From Pelomonas sp046294815 (GTDB taxonomy: Bacteria > Pseudomonadota > Gammaproteobacteria > Burkholderiales > Burkholderiaceae_C), in contig JBKBOJ010000027.1 of assembly GCA_046294815.1 (NCBI GenBank), positions 1 to 39,170 of the forward strand: a stretch of DNA of 39,170 nucleotides. The letters are read 5' to 3'. The translations under genes were made by a program, and so were the position numbers. This document shows, one piece after another, positions 8,883 through 17,073 of the stretch; the first letter of the stretch is position 1, and each line of letters opens with the position of its first letter. Under the pieces are notes generated by a model. It saw only the letters and a program-made list of their open reading frames with translations. It had not been told where the DNA came from and did not search any database.

Positions 8883-9019
8883 TTCGGGTTGTCCCTTAGG
8901 TGTTGCCGCGCAATCGGCCCGCGTGGCTTGACCGATGCCTGGCACGGCGCGGTTTTCGACACTGGCGGCACGGTAGCGCCGCCTGTTCGGACGCGCGCGC
9001 CGCAATGGAGACAAGCCTC

Positions 9020-11083
9020 ATGAATCTGCGCCGCCATCTCGCGTGGGCGGGTGTCGCGATCCTGGGTGCTGCATCGCTTGCCACCGTGGCCCTGAGCCGC
9101 GGCGAGACGATCAGCGCGCTGTGGGTCGTGGCCGCCGCCTTGTGCACCTACCTGATCGCCTACCGCTACTACAGCCTGTTCATCGCGAACAAGGTGCTGG
9201 GCCTGGACCCCCAGCGCCAGACCCCGGCCTGGAAGTACAACGATGGCCTGGACTACGTGCCCACCAACAAGCACGTGCTCTACGGGCACCACTTCGCCGC
9301 GATTGCCGGCGCCGGTCCGTTGGTGGGGCCGGTGCTGGCCGCGCAGATGGGTTATCTGCCGGGCCTACTGTGGATCCTGGCCGGCGTCGTGTTCGCCGGC
9401 GCGGTGCAGGACTTCATCGTGCTGTTCATCTCCACGCGCCGCGACGGCCGCTCGCTGGGCGACCTGGTGAAGCAGGAGATGGGCACGGTGCCGGGTCTGA
9501 TCGCGCTGTTCGGCGCCTTCATGATCATGATCATCATCCTGGCGGTGCTGGCGCTGATCGTCGTGAAGGCGCTGGCGGACTCGCCCTGGGGCACCTTCAC
9601 GGTGGCGGCCACCATTCCCGTCGCGCTATTCATGGGCGTGTACCTGCGCTTCATCCGCCCGGGCCGCATCGGCGAGGTGTCGGTCATCGGTTTCGCGCTG
9701 CTGATCGCGGCCATCTTCGGTGGCCAGTGGGTCAGCGAGCATCCGACGCTGGCAGAAGTCTTCACGTTCACGCCGGTGCAGCTGGTGTGGGCGCTGATCG
9801 CCTACGGCTTCGTTGCCGCCTGCATCCCGGTGTGGCTGCTGCTGGCGCCGCGCGACTACCTGTCGACGTTTCTGAAGATCGGCACCATCGTCGCGCTGGC
9901 CATCGGCATCGTCATCGTCGCGCCGCCGCTGAAGATGCCGGCGCTGACGCAGTTCGCGGCGGGCAGTGGCCCGGTCTGGGCCGGAAGCCTGTTCCCCTTC
10001 CTGTTCATCACCATCGCCTGCGGCGCGGTGTCGGGCTTCCACGCGCTGATTTCCTCGGGCACCAGCCCGAAGCTGCTGGAGAACGAGACCCACGCCCGCT
10101 ACATCGGCTACGGCGGCATGCTGGCCGAGAGCTTCGTGGCCGTGATGGCGCTGGTGGCCGCGTCCTGCATCGAGCCGGGCGTGTACTTCGCGATGAACAG
10201 CCCCGCGGCAGTGGTCGGCAAGGATGCGGCGACAGTCGCGCAGACGCTGTCGACCTGGGGCTTTGTCATCACGCCGGAGATGCTGACGCAGGCAGCCAGT
10301 GACGTGGGCGAGAAGACCATCCTGGCCCGGGCCGGCGGCGCCCCGACGCTGGCCGTGGGCATGGCCGAGATCCTGCATCAGGTCATCGGCGGCAAGGCCA
10401 TGATGGCCTTCTGGTATCACTTCGCCATCCTGTTCGAGGCACTGTTCATCCTGACCGCCGTGGACGCCGGCACGCGCGCCGGCCGCTTCATGCTGCAGGA
10501 CCTGCTGGGCAGCTTCGTGCCCGCGCTGAAGCGTACCCAGAGCTGGGTCGCCAACATCCTCGCCACCGGCCTGTGTGTCGCGGCCTGGGGCTACTTCCTG
10601 TATCAGGGCGTCGTCGATCCGCTGGGCGGCATCAACACGCTGTGGCCGCTGTTCGGCATCGCCAACCAGATGCTGGCCGCCGTCGCGCTGCTGCTGGGCA
10701 CGGTCGTACTGTTCAAGATGAAGAAGGATCGCTACGCCTGGGTCACGGCCGTGCCGGCGGCTTGGCTGCTGATCTGCACGATGACGGCCGGCTGGCTGAA
10801 GATCTTCTCCAGCGACCCCCGGCTCGGCTTCCTGGCCCATGCCGACAAGTACGCCACGGCGATTGCCGAGGGCAAGGTGCTGGCGCCGGCCAAGACCTTG
10901 GCCGCGATGGAGCGCGTGGTCTTCAATGACCGTCTGGATGCCGCGCTCTGCGCGCTGTTCATGGGGGTGGTCATCAGCGTGCTGATCTATAGCGCGCGCG
11001 CCATCCTGGCGGCGCGCCGCGCTGCTCGGCCAACGGCGCAGGAAACGACGTTCGTGCCGCTGCCGGCGGGGCAGCGTGCGTGA
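9020..11083 (+). CDS. cstA: CstA family pyruvate/peptide transporter
   Basis: A polytopic inner-membrane carrier of the CstA/BtsT family, which imports pyruvate and possibly peptides during carbon limitation. The 687-residue product, close to the E. coli CstA length, has many hydrophobic helices and the family signatures YNDGLDYVPTNKHVLYGHHF, IAGAGPLVGPVLAAQMGYLP, VSGFHALISSGTSPK and LTAVDAGTRAGRFMLQD. I chose ATG 9020 because GGAG (9007-9010) is well placed before it and the protein then begins MNLRRHLAW as family members do; an open frame runs further upstream to 8900. The 3' end overlaps the YbdD gene by 8 bases. It lies directly after the cache kinase/LuxR regulator pair. Confidence 0.95.
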   Translation: MNLRRHLAWAGVAILGAASLATVALSRGETISALWVVAAALCTYLIAYRYYSLFIANKVLGLDPQRQTPAWKYNDGLDYVPTNKHVLYGHHFAAIAGAGPLVGPVLAAQMGYLPGLLWILAGVVFAGAVQDFIVLFISTRRDGRSLGDLVKQEMGTVPGLIALFGAFMIMIIILAVLALIVVKALADSPWGTFTVAATIPVALFMGVYLRFIRPGRIGEVSVIGFALLIAAIFGGQWVSEHPTLAEVFTFTPVQLVWALIAYGFVAACIPVWLLLAPRDYLSTFLKIGTIVALAIGIVIVAPPLKMPALTQFAAGSGPVWAGSLFPFLFITIACGAVSGFHALISSGTSPKLLENETHARYIGYGGMLAESFVAVMALVAASCIEPGVYFAMNSPAAVVGKDAATVAQTLSTWGFVITPEMLTQAASDVGEKTILARAGGAPTLAVGMAEILHQVIGGKAMMAFWYHFAILFEALFILTAVDAGTRAGRFMLQDLLGSFVPALKRTQSWVANILATGLCVAAWGYFLYQGVVDPLGGINTLWPLFGIANQMLAAVALLLGTVVLFKMKKDRYAWVTAVPAAWLLICTMTAGWLKIFSSDPRLGFLAHADKYATAIAEGKVLAPAKTLAAMERVVFNDRLDAALCALFMGVVISVLIYSARAILAARRAARPTAQETTFVPLPAGQRA

Positions 11084-11279
11084 GCTGGGCCGCGAGCTGG
11101 TTCAGGCCGGCCGCTACCTCACGCAGAGCTTGCGCCTGATGGTGGGCGTGCCGGATTACGGCAGCTACCTGGCCCACCATCAGGCCACGCACCCGGATCG
11201 CGAGCCGATGAGCTACGAGGAGTTTTTTCGCGAGCGCCAGGCCGCGCGTTACTCGGCGCGGGTGGGCAAATGCTGTTGA
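11076..11279 (+). CDS. YbdD/YjiX family small protein
   Basis: A 67-residue cytoplasmic protein of the YbdD/YjiX (DUF466) family, almost always encoded directly after cstA or btsT and thought to assist the transporter. It starts at GTG inside the last codons of cstA, an 8-base overlap that implies coupled translation. The family pattern is visible: LRLMVGVPDYGSYLAHHQATHPDREPMSYEEFFRERQAARY. No membrane segment or other domain is present. The ending KCC gives two adjacent terminal cysteines. Confidence 0.93.
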   Translation: MRELGRELVQAGRYLTQSLRLMVGVPDYGSYLAHHQATHPDREPMSYEEFFRERQAARYSARVGKCC

Positions 11280-11335
11280 GCCTGGCAAGCTCGGCCTCGC
11301 CTCACTGCCGCTTCTAGGCGGAGCGGCGCGCCGCC

Positions 11336-12679
11336 TCACAGCGTCGTGCTGCGCTTCCTCACCATCGGTGGGTTGTTCGCGAAGTACTTCGCGATGCCGG
11401 CGGCCAGCGCATCCACCAGCTTGTCCTGGTAGTCCGGGTCGCGCAGCTTCTGCTCCTCCTCGGGGTTGGAGATGAAGGCGGTCTCGACCAGGATGCTGGG
11501 AATGTCCGGCGCCTTCAGCACCGCAAAGCCGGCCTGTTCGACTCTGGGCTTGTGCAGCCGGCCGACTTTGCCCATCTGCCCCAGCACCTCGCTGCCCAGC
11601 TTGAGGCTGTCCTTGATTTGGGCCGTCGTGCTCATGTCCAGCAGCGCGTGCAGCACATGGGCGTCCTTGGTGGCCGCGCTGACGTTGACGCCGCCCACCA
11701 GGTCGGCGGCGTTCTCCTTGTTGGCCATCCAGCGCGCGGCGGCGCTGGTGGCGGCGCCGTCGCTGAGCGCGAACACCGAGGCACCGCGCGCCTGCCGGTT
11801 GATGAAGGCATCGGCGTGGATGGACACGAACAGGTCGGCCTGTACGCGGCGCGCCTTGCGCACCCGCTCCTGCAGCGGCACGAAGAAGTCGGCATCGCGC
11901 GTCATCAGCACGCGGATGTTGGGATTGGCCTGCAGCCGCTCGCGCAGCTTCAGCGCCACGGCCAGCACCACGTCCTTCTCCTTCAGGCCTGTGGGGCCAA
12001 TGGCGCCGGGATCCTCGCCGCCATGGCCGGGGTCCAGCGCAATGACGATGAGGCGGTCCATCGCCGCGGTCGCCGGCGCGGGCGGCTTGGGCGCGGCCGC
12101 CTGCGGCGGCGCGGGTGCGGTGGCCACGGGCGGGCGCTCGATCTTGCGGATCAGGTCCTCCAGCGCGTCGTTCACCGCGCTGGCCGCGGCGTCGGCGCGC
12201 TGTGCGGCGGCGGGTGGTTTGTCGTGTCCCTGGACCAGCGCCAGCAGCGGGTCGGCCTCGACGGGCGGGTGCAGGTCGAAGACCAGCCGGTGCTTGTAGG
12301 CCGCCACCGGCGCCAGCGTGAAGATCTGCGGTGCGACGGCCTGCTTCAGGTCCAGCACGATGCGCACGACGGTGGGTGTGTTCTGGCCCACACGCACGCC
12401 GGCGATGTAGGGGTCGTCGGCCCGCACCTTGCCGATCAGCTCGCGCAGGCCCGGGCTCAGCGTCAGGCCGTCGATGTCGATGACCAGCCGGTGCGGCCCA
12501 TCCACCAAAAAATGCCGGGCCGCCAGCGGCCGGTCGGACTCGATGGTGACCCGCGTGTAGTCAGCCGCCGGCCACACGCGCACGGCCACGATGCGGGCCT
12601 CGCTGCCGGCGGCCAGCGTGTCAGGGGCTTTGAGCAGCAGGGCCAGCAGGCCCAGGGAGTCGCGTCGCCGCAGCCTCAT
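11336..12679 (-). CDS. amiC: N-acetylmuramoyl-L-alanine amidase AmiC (AMIN plus Amidase_3)
   Basis: A periplasmic zinc amidase that cleaves the stem peptide from muramic acid to split septal peptidoglycan. The 447-residue product begins MRLRRRDSLGLLALLL, an Arg-rich leader compatible with Tat export as for E. coli AmiC. An AMIN septum-targeting domain covers about residues 28-140 and a Pro/Ala linker about 160-200. The Amidase_3 domain follows with zinc ligands in DPGHGGEDPGA, the Glu of KEKDVV and VSIHADAF, and the catalytic Glu in ILVETAFISNPEEE. The start overlaps the tsaE stop as ATGA, the common tsaE-amiC pairing of proteobacteria. An open frame extends upstream but lies within tsaE. Confidence 0.95.
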   Translation of the reverse strand: MRLRRRDSLGLLALLLKAPDTLAAGSEARIVAVRVWPAADYTRVTIESDRPLAARHFLVDGPHRLVIDIDGLTLSPGLRELIGKVRADDPYIAGVRVGQNTPTVVRIVLDLKQAVAPQIFTLAPVAAYKHRLVFDLHPPVEADPLLALVQGHDKPPAAAQRADAAASAVNDALEDLIRKIERPPVATAPAPPQAAAPKPPAPATAAMDRLIVIALDPGHGGEDPGAIGPTGLKEKDVVLAVALKLRERLQANPNIRVLMTRDADFFVPLQERVRKARRVQADLFVSIHADAFINRQARGASVFALSDGAATSAAARWMANKENAADLVGGVNVSAATKDAHVLHALLDMSTTAQIKDSLKLGSEVLGQMGKVGRLHKPRVEQAGFAVLKAPDIPSILVETAFISNPEEEQKLRDPDYQDKLVDALAAGIAKYFANNPPMVRKRSTTL

Positions 12680-13170
12680 GCCAGTGCCTCCACAAGCTGC
12701 GCGCGGCCCTGGGCGCGCACGCGGCGCTGCGCGTCGGGCAGCAGCTCGATGAAGAGCTGCAGGTCCGGCGGCGGCAGCTGACCGGCGGCCTTCTCGGGCC
12801 ATTCGCACAGCTTCAGTCCCGGCGCGGCGAAGACGTCTCGAAAGCCGGCGTCCTCCCACTCGCGCGGGTCGCCGAAGCGGTAGAAGTCGAAATGGCTGGC
12901 CACGCCGCCGCTGGGCAGCGCGTAGCTCTCCATGACGGCGTAGCTGGGGCTCTTGATGCGGCCCTGCACGCCCAGCGCGCGCAGCAACAGGCGCGCGAAC
13001 GTCGTCTTGCCCGCACCCAGCGGGCCGTGCAATTCGATGAGGGCGTCGGGGGAGGGGCCCAGGGCCGCCGCAAGTCTTGCAGCGGTGGCAGTGGCTGCGG
13101 ACTCGTCGGCCCACAGCAGCCTCAGTTCGGTGGTCGACCGCTCGCCACCGCCGGCAACAGGCTCACTCAT
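12676..13170 (-). CDS. tsaE: tRNA t6A biosynthesis ATPase TsaE
   Basis: TsaE (YjeE) is the ATPase that works with TsaB and TsaD to transfer threonylcarbamoyl to A37 of ANN-reading tRNAs. The protein has Walker A in GPLGAGKTTFARLLLRALG, the family motif IKSPSYAVMESY, and HFDFYRFGDPREWEDAGF, the conserved D-Y-R and W-E elements. I use the ATG at 13170 (164 residues); a TTG directly before it would add one Met. It is divergent from queG across about 170 bases and is coupled to amiC by a 4-base overlap. Confidence 0.95.
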   Translation of the reverse strand: MSEPVAGGGERSTTELRLLWADESAATATAARLAAALGPSPDALIELHGPLGAGKTTFARLLLRALGVQGRIKSPSYAVMESYALPSGGVASHFDFYRFGDPREWEDAGFRDVFAAPGLKLCEWPEKAAGQLPPPDLQLFIELLPDAQRRVRAQGRAQLVEALA

Positions 13171-13322
13171 CAATCAAATCGTCCCACGTCCAACATCGTG
13201 TTTGTTCCGCCTTCGCTACGCACCCGCTTGGGCCTGCGTTGCCACGCCTCGCGCTAGAGCCCGCAGCGCGCCGCACTGCAGCCCACTCGGGCGCGCCGGG
13301 CCAGCGAGCTAGAGCAGGTTTC

Positions 13323-13328
13323 TAGAAT
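13323..13328 (+). promoter_or_regulatory. -10 element upstream of queG
   Basis: TAGAAT within TCTAGAATCG, 9 bases before the queG ATG. The predicted transcript has a leader of only one to three bases. The same TCTAGAATC string occurs upstream of the HU gene (38249-38257). No -35 match is evident. Confidence 0.4.
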
Positions 13329-13337
13329 CGGTGGCAA

Positions 13338-14474
13338 ATGCAAGAGGCCCCGTCCACTGTCGAAGCCACCGCGTTGCTGGCGCGCTTGCAGGGCTGGGCG
13401 CGTGAGCTGGGATTCTCACAGATCGCCGTGGCCGATGTGGACTTGCGGCACGCCGAGCCGGGCCTGCAGGCCTGGCTGGACGCCGGCTGCCACGGCCGCA
13501 TGCACTACATGTCCGCGCACGGCATGAAGCGGGCCCGCCCGGCCGAGCTGGTGCCGGGCACGTTGCGCGTCATCACGGCGCGCATGGACTACCTGCCGCG
13601 CGCGACGGCTGCGGGCTGGCAGGCCGTCGAATGGGCGGGGCTCGCGACGCCCGGACAGGCGCAGATCTCGTTGTACGCCCGCGGCCGCGACTATCACAAG
13701 GTGTTGCGCCAGCGGCTGCAGAAACTGGCCGACCAGCTGCAGGCCGAGGTGGGCGCGCTGGGCTACCGTGTGTTCACCGACTCCGCGCCGGTGCTGGAGG
13801 TGGAGCTCGCCGCGCGTTCGGGCCTGGGCTGGCGCGGCAAGCACACGCTGGCCCTGCACCGGGACGCCGGCTCGATGTTCTTCCTCGGCGAGATCTTCGT
13901 CGACCTGGCGCTGCCGCTCACGCCGCCCGTCACGGCCCACTGCGGCGAATGCCGCGCCTGCCTGGATGCCTGCCCCACGGCAGCCATCACCGCACCCTAC
14001 CGCGTGGACGCGCGGCGCTGCATCTCCTACCTGACCATCGAGCACGACGGCCCCATCCCGGTCGAGCTGCGGCCGCTGCTGGGCAACCGCGTCTATGGCT
14101 GCGACGACTGCCAGCTCGCCTGCCCCTGGAACAAGTTCGCCCGCCCGGCGGTGCTGGCCGACTTCGACCCCCGACCGGGCCTGGTGGGCGCGTCCATTGC
14201 CGAACTGCTGGACTGGGACGAGGCCCAGTTCCTGCGCCGCACCGAGGGCTCGGCGATCCGCCGGATCGGCTTTGCGCGCTGGCAGCGCAACCTGGCCGTG
14301 GCCGCCGGCAATGCGCTGCGCTGGCGCGACGACGCGCAACTGCGCGCCGCGCTGCAGCGCGCGCTGCCCGGCGCCGATGCGCTGGTGGCCGAGCACATCG
14401 CTTGGGCGTTGTCCGCGGCCCGCAGCGCTGCCGCGTTATCGTGCGCTCCGTTGCCCGCTGGAGACCCCGAATGA
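13338..14474 (+). CDS. queG: Epoxyqueuosine reductase QueG
   Basis: QueG reduces epoxyqueuosine to queuosine at position 34 of tRNAs for Asp, Asn, His and Tyr, using cobalamin and two [4Fe-4S] clusters. The 378-residue sequence shows the N-terminal DUF1730 region (HGRMHYMSAHGMKRARPAEL, ARGRDYHKVLRQRL, FTDSAPVLEVELAARSGLGW). Two cluster motifs follow: CGECRACLDACPTAAI and CDDCQLACPWNKF. Length and motif order are standard. It is divergent from tsaE, as in many betaproteobacteria, and its stop overlaps the next gene as ATGA. Confidence 0.96.
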   Translation: MQEAPSTVEATALLARLQGWARELGFSQIAVADVDLRHAEPGLQAWLDAGCHGRMHYMSAHGMKRARPAELVPGTLRVITARMDYLPRATAAGWQAVEWAGLATPGQAQISLYARGRDYHKVLRQRLQKLADQLQAEVGALGYRVFTDSAPVLEVELAARSGLGWRGKHTLALHRDAGSMFFLGEIFVDLALPLTPPVTAHCGECRACLDACPTAAITAPYRVDARRCISYLTIEHDGPIPVELRPLLGNRVYGCDDCQLACPWNKFARPAVLADFDPRPGLVGASIAELLDWDEAQFLRRTEGSAIRRIGFARWQRNLAVAAGNALRWRDDAQLRAALQRALPGADALVAEHIAWALSAARSAAALSCAPLPAGDPE

Positions 14475-15070
14475 GCTTGCTGCGCCGTCGCGATGTCCTG
14501 ACTCTGGCCGCCACCGCCGCGGCGCTGCCCGCGCGGGCGCTGCAGTATGAGGGGCAGGAGTTTGCCGACACGCTGGTCCTGGGCGGCGCGACGCTGGTGC
14601 TCAACGGCGCCGGCAAGCGCCAGGTGGCCATCTATCCGCTCTACCTCGCAGCCCTGTGGCTGCCGCACAAGGCCGGTACGCCGGAGGCCATCTACGCGCA
14701 GACGGGCCCGAAGCGTGTGGAGCTGCGCATCGTCATCCCGCTGGTCAAGGACGTATCGACACAGGAGTTCGTCAAGGCCATCGACAAGGGGGTGCGCCGC
14801 AACAGCAGCGAGGCCGAGCTCGCCGCGGTCAGCGAGCGGGTGCGCCAGTTCAACGCCGTCATCGCCGAGGTGGGGCGGGTCAAGAAGGGCGACCTGCTGC
14901 GCATCGACTACCTCCCGGCGCAGGGCGGCACCGTGCTGACCGTCAACGGCAAGACCTGGGGCCGGCCGATCCAGGGCCAGGACTTCTACACCGCCTTCCT
15001 GAAGGTCTTCCTGGGCGAGCGCAACAGCGATGCACGGCTGCGTGCCGGATTGCTGGGGCAGCCGGGCTAG
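14471..15070 (+). CDS. Exported chalcone isomerase-like family protein
   Basis: A 199-residue exported protein of the bacterial chalcone-isomerase-like family. The N-terminus MSLLRRRDVLTLAATAAALP is a signal sequence with a twin-arginine character, likely cleaved after PARA. The mature part has the family features YPLYLAALWLPH, ELRIVIPLVKDVSTQEFVKAIDKGVRRN, VKKGDLLRIDYLP and the C-terminal FYTAFLKVFLGE. Bacterial members are thought to bind fatty acids or related small molecules rather than isomerise chalcones; no catalytic activity should be assumed. It is coupled to queG by ATGA and followed after 36 bases by the Bug receptor. Confidence 0.85.
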   Translation: MSLLRRRDVLTLAATAAALPARALQYEGQEFADTLVLGGATLVLNGAGKRQVAIYPLYLAALWLPHKAGTPEAIYAQTGPKRVELRIVIPLVKDVSTQEFVKAIDKGVRRNSSEAELAAVSERVRQFNAVIAEVGRVKKGDLLRIDYLPAQGGTVLTVNGKTWGRPIQGQDFYTAFLKVFLGERNSDARLRAGLLGQPG

Positions 15071-15106
15071 CATCGGGCCTACAACCACTCACAGGAGACC
15101 CTCACC

Positions 15107-16072
15107 ATGCAACGTCGCACAGTCCTCCAGGTCGCCGCGCTCGCCGGCGTGAGCCCGCTGGCCTGGGCCCAGCCCTATCCCAACAAGCCTGTGCGGCTGA
15201 TCGTGCCGTTCGCGCCGGGCGGCACGACGGACATCATTGCCCGCATCGTCGCCGAGCGCATGTCCAGCATCCTGGGCCAGACCATGGTGGTGGAGAACAA
15301 GGCCGGCGGCGGCGGCACGGTGGGCGCGACCGAGATCGCCCGTGCCGCGCCGGACGGCTACACGCTGGGCGTGGCGACCGTTTCGACGACGGCGGCCAAC
15401 CCGGCCATCAACAAGAAAATCGCCTACAACCCGCTGACCGACTTCACGCCGATCATCAACATCGCCGCAACGCCCAACGTCATCGCGGTGCATCCCAGCT
15501 TCCCGGCGCGCGACTACAAGGGCTTTGTCGCCGAGCTGAAGAAGAACCCCGGCAAGTACAGCTACGCCAGCTCGGGTACCGGCGGCATCGGCCATCTGCA
15601 GATGGAGCTGTACAAGACGCTGGCCGGCGTGTTCGTGCTGCACATTCCCTACCGCGGTGCCGGTCCGGCACTGAACGACACGGTGGCCGGCCAGGTGCCG
15701 GTGATCTTCGACAACCTGCCGTCGGCGCTGCCCTTCATCAAGGACGGCCGCTTGGTGCCCATCGTCGTGGCGGCGCCGCAGCGCGTGGCCGCACTGCCCA
15801 ACGTGCCGACCTTCAAGGAAGTAGGGCTGGAGCCGGTCAACCGCATGGCCTACTACGGCATCCACGCGCCCAAGGGCCTGCCGCGCGACATCGTCGACAA
15901 GGTCAACGCCGCGGTGCGCAAGGCGCTGGAGATCCCGGACGTGAAAAAGCGCATCGAGGACACCGGCGCGCTGATCGTGGCCAACACGCCCGAGCAGTTC
16001 GCGGCGCAGATCGCGGCCGAGTTCGAGGTCTACAAGAAGGTCGTCGTGCAGCAGAAGCTCAGTCTGGAGTGA
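15107..16072 (+). CDS. Tripartite tricarboxylate transporter substrate-binding protein (Bug/TctC family)
   Basis: A periplasmic solute receptor of the Bug family, greatly expanded in Burkholderiales. It captures carboxylates or similar small molecules for TctAB transporters or for sensing. The 321 residues start with an exported leader MQRRTVLQVAALAGVSPLAWA (RR-containing, possibly Tat). The mature protein shows the signatures YPNKPVRLIVPFAPGGTTDIIAR, GGTVGATEIARAAPDGYTL, YASSGTGGIGHL and HIPYRGAGPALNDTVAGQV. A good Shine-Dalgarno (AGGAG) precedes ATG 15107. No tctA or tctB is nearby, so it is an orphan receptor here. Its stop overlaps the xerD GTG start (GTGA), an unexpected coupling. The ligand is unknown. 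Confidence 0.93.
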   Translation: MQRRTVLQVAALAGVSPLAWAQPYPNKPVRLIVPFAPGGTTDIIARIVAERMSSILGQTMVVENKAGGGGTVGATEIARAAPDGYTLGVATVSTTAANPAINKKIAYNPLTDFTPIINIAATPNVIAVHPSFPARDYKGFVAELKKNPGKYSYASSGTGGIGHLQMELYKTLAGVFVLHIPYRGAGPALNDTVAGQVPVIFDNLPSALPFIKDGRLVPIVVAAPQRVAALPNVPTFKEVGLEPVNRMAYYGIHAPKGLPRDIVDKVNAAVRKALEIPDVKKRIEDTGALIVANTPEQFAAQIAAEFEVYKKVVVQQKLSLE

Positions 16073-16944
16073 TCGATCCGGCCATCGAGTCCTTCATCGA
16101 GGCGCTCTGGCTGGAAGACGGTCTGAGTGTCAACACGCAGGCGGCCTATCGCCGCGACCTCGCGGCGCTGGCCGCCTGGCTTGCGCCCACGCCGCTGGAC
16201 GCCTGCACCGAGAGCCAGCTGTTCGAGTACGCCGTGGCCCGGCCGGCGGCCAAGGCCAGCAGCGCGAACCGGCGGCTGTCGGTGTTCAAGCGCTATTTCC
16301 GCTGGGCCTTGCGCGAAGGCCGCATTGCGGCCAATCCGACGCTGAAGCTGACGGCTGCCCGCCAGCCGCTGCGCGTGCCCAAGCTGCTCAGCGAGGCGCA
16401 GGTGGCGGCGCTGCTGAACGCGCCGGACGTGGACACGGCGCTGGGCCTGCGCGACCGCGCGATGCTGGAGCTGATGTATGCCAGCGGCCTGCGCGTGTCG
16501 GAGCTGGTCACGCTGAAGAGTGCGCACGTGGCCTTCAAGGACGCCGTGCTGCACATCACCGGCAAGGGTGCCAAGAGCCGCTTGGTGCCGTTCGGCGAGC
16601 ACGCGCGCGACTGGCTGGTGCGCTATCTGCGCAACGCGCGCGCCGAGATCCTGGCCGGCCGCAGCAGTGACGACCTCTTCGTCACCGCGCGCGGTGCCGG
16701 CATGACGCGGCAGATGTTCTGGACGCTGATCAAGCGGCACGCGCTGGCCGCCGGCATCACGGTGCCGCTGTCGCCCCACACGCTGCGCCACGCGTTTGCG
16801 ACACACCTGCTCAACCACGGTGCGGATCTGCGCGCGGTGCAGCTGCTGTTGGGGCATGCGGACCTGTCGACGACCCAGATCTATACCCATGTGGCGCGTG
16901 AGCGCCTGAAGACCTTGCACGCAACCCATCACCCGCGGGGATAG
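16069..16944 (+). CDS. xerD: Site-specific tyrosine recombinase XerD
   Basis: XerD acts with XerC at dif to resolve chromosome dimers during division. From GTG 16069 the protein has 291 residues. An N-terminal SAM-like core-binding domain covers about 1-85 (IESFIEALWLEDGLSVNTQAAYRRDL is its start) and the catalytic domain follows. Catalytic residues are seen in ASGLRVSEL (Arg), GKGAKSRLVP (Lys), HTLRHAFATHLL (His and Arg), LLGHADLSTTQIYTHV (His and nucleophile Tyr). The GTG overlaps the stop of the Bug receptor gene by 4 bases. An open frame continues upstream but only as a shadow of other genes. XerD rather than XerC is inferred from LSVNTQAAYRRDL and overall resemblance. Confidence 0.93.
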   Translation: MIDPAIESFIEALWLEDGLSVNTQAAYRRDLAALAAWLAPTPLDACTESQLFEYAVARPAAKASSANRRLSVFKRYFRWALREGRIAANPTLKLTAARQPLRVPKLLSEAQVAALLNAPDVDTALGLRDRAMLELMYASGLRVSELVTLKSAHVAFKDAVLHITGKGAKSRLVPFGEHARDWLVRYLRNARAEILAGRSSDDLFVTARGAGMTRQMFWTLIKRHALAAGITVPLSPHTLRHAFATHLLNHGADLRAVQLLLGHADLSTTQIYTHVARERLKTLHATHHPRG

Positions 16945-16951
16945 GTGCCGC

Positions 16952-16962
16952 GCCTAGGAGCC
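16952..16962. repeat. Half copy of the GCCTAGGAGCC repeat
   Basis: GCCTAGGAGCC here is identical to the left arm of the hairpin at 23474-23498. The complementary right arm is missing, so this could be a decayed copy. It lies just after the xerD stop. Confidence 0.35.
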
Positions 16963-17007
16963 TCGTAAATTTCGTCGGTTTCAAACCTGTCGGCCTGCCA
17001 CAACAGC

Positions 17008-17024
17008 GGCCCGCGCGGCGGGCC
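17008..17024 (+). terminator. GC-rich stem-loop between xerD and the TonB-dependent receptor
   Basis: GGCCCGC (17008-17014) pairs with GCGGGCC (17018-17024) around a 3-base loop. There is no following T-tract, so termination is uncertain; it may instead be a structured leader element. Confidence 0.3.
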
Positions 17025-17073
17025 GGCCGCGTGCAAACTGCGCTGCCATCGCACACCACTTCTCGGAGTTTTC

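Noticed and set aside
8939..8957. TGGCAC followed by GGTTTT as a sigma-54 promoter before cstA
   Set aside because: The -24 half matches but the -12 half lacks TTGC, and the linked regulator is LuxR-type, not a sigma-54 activator.
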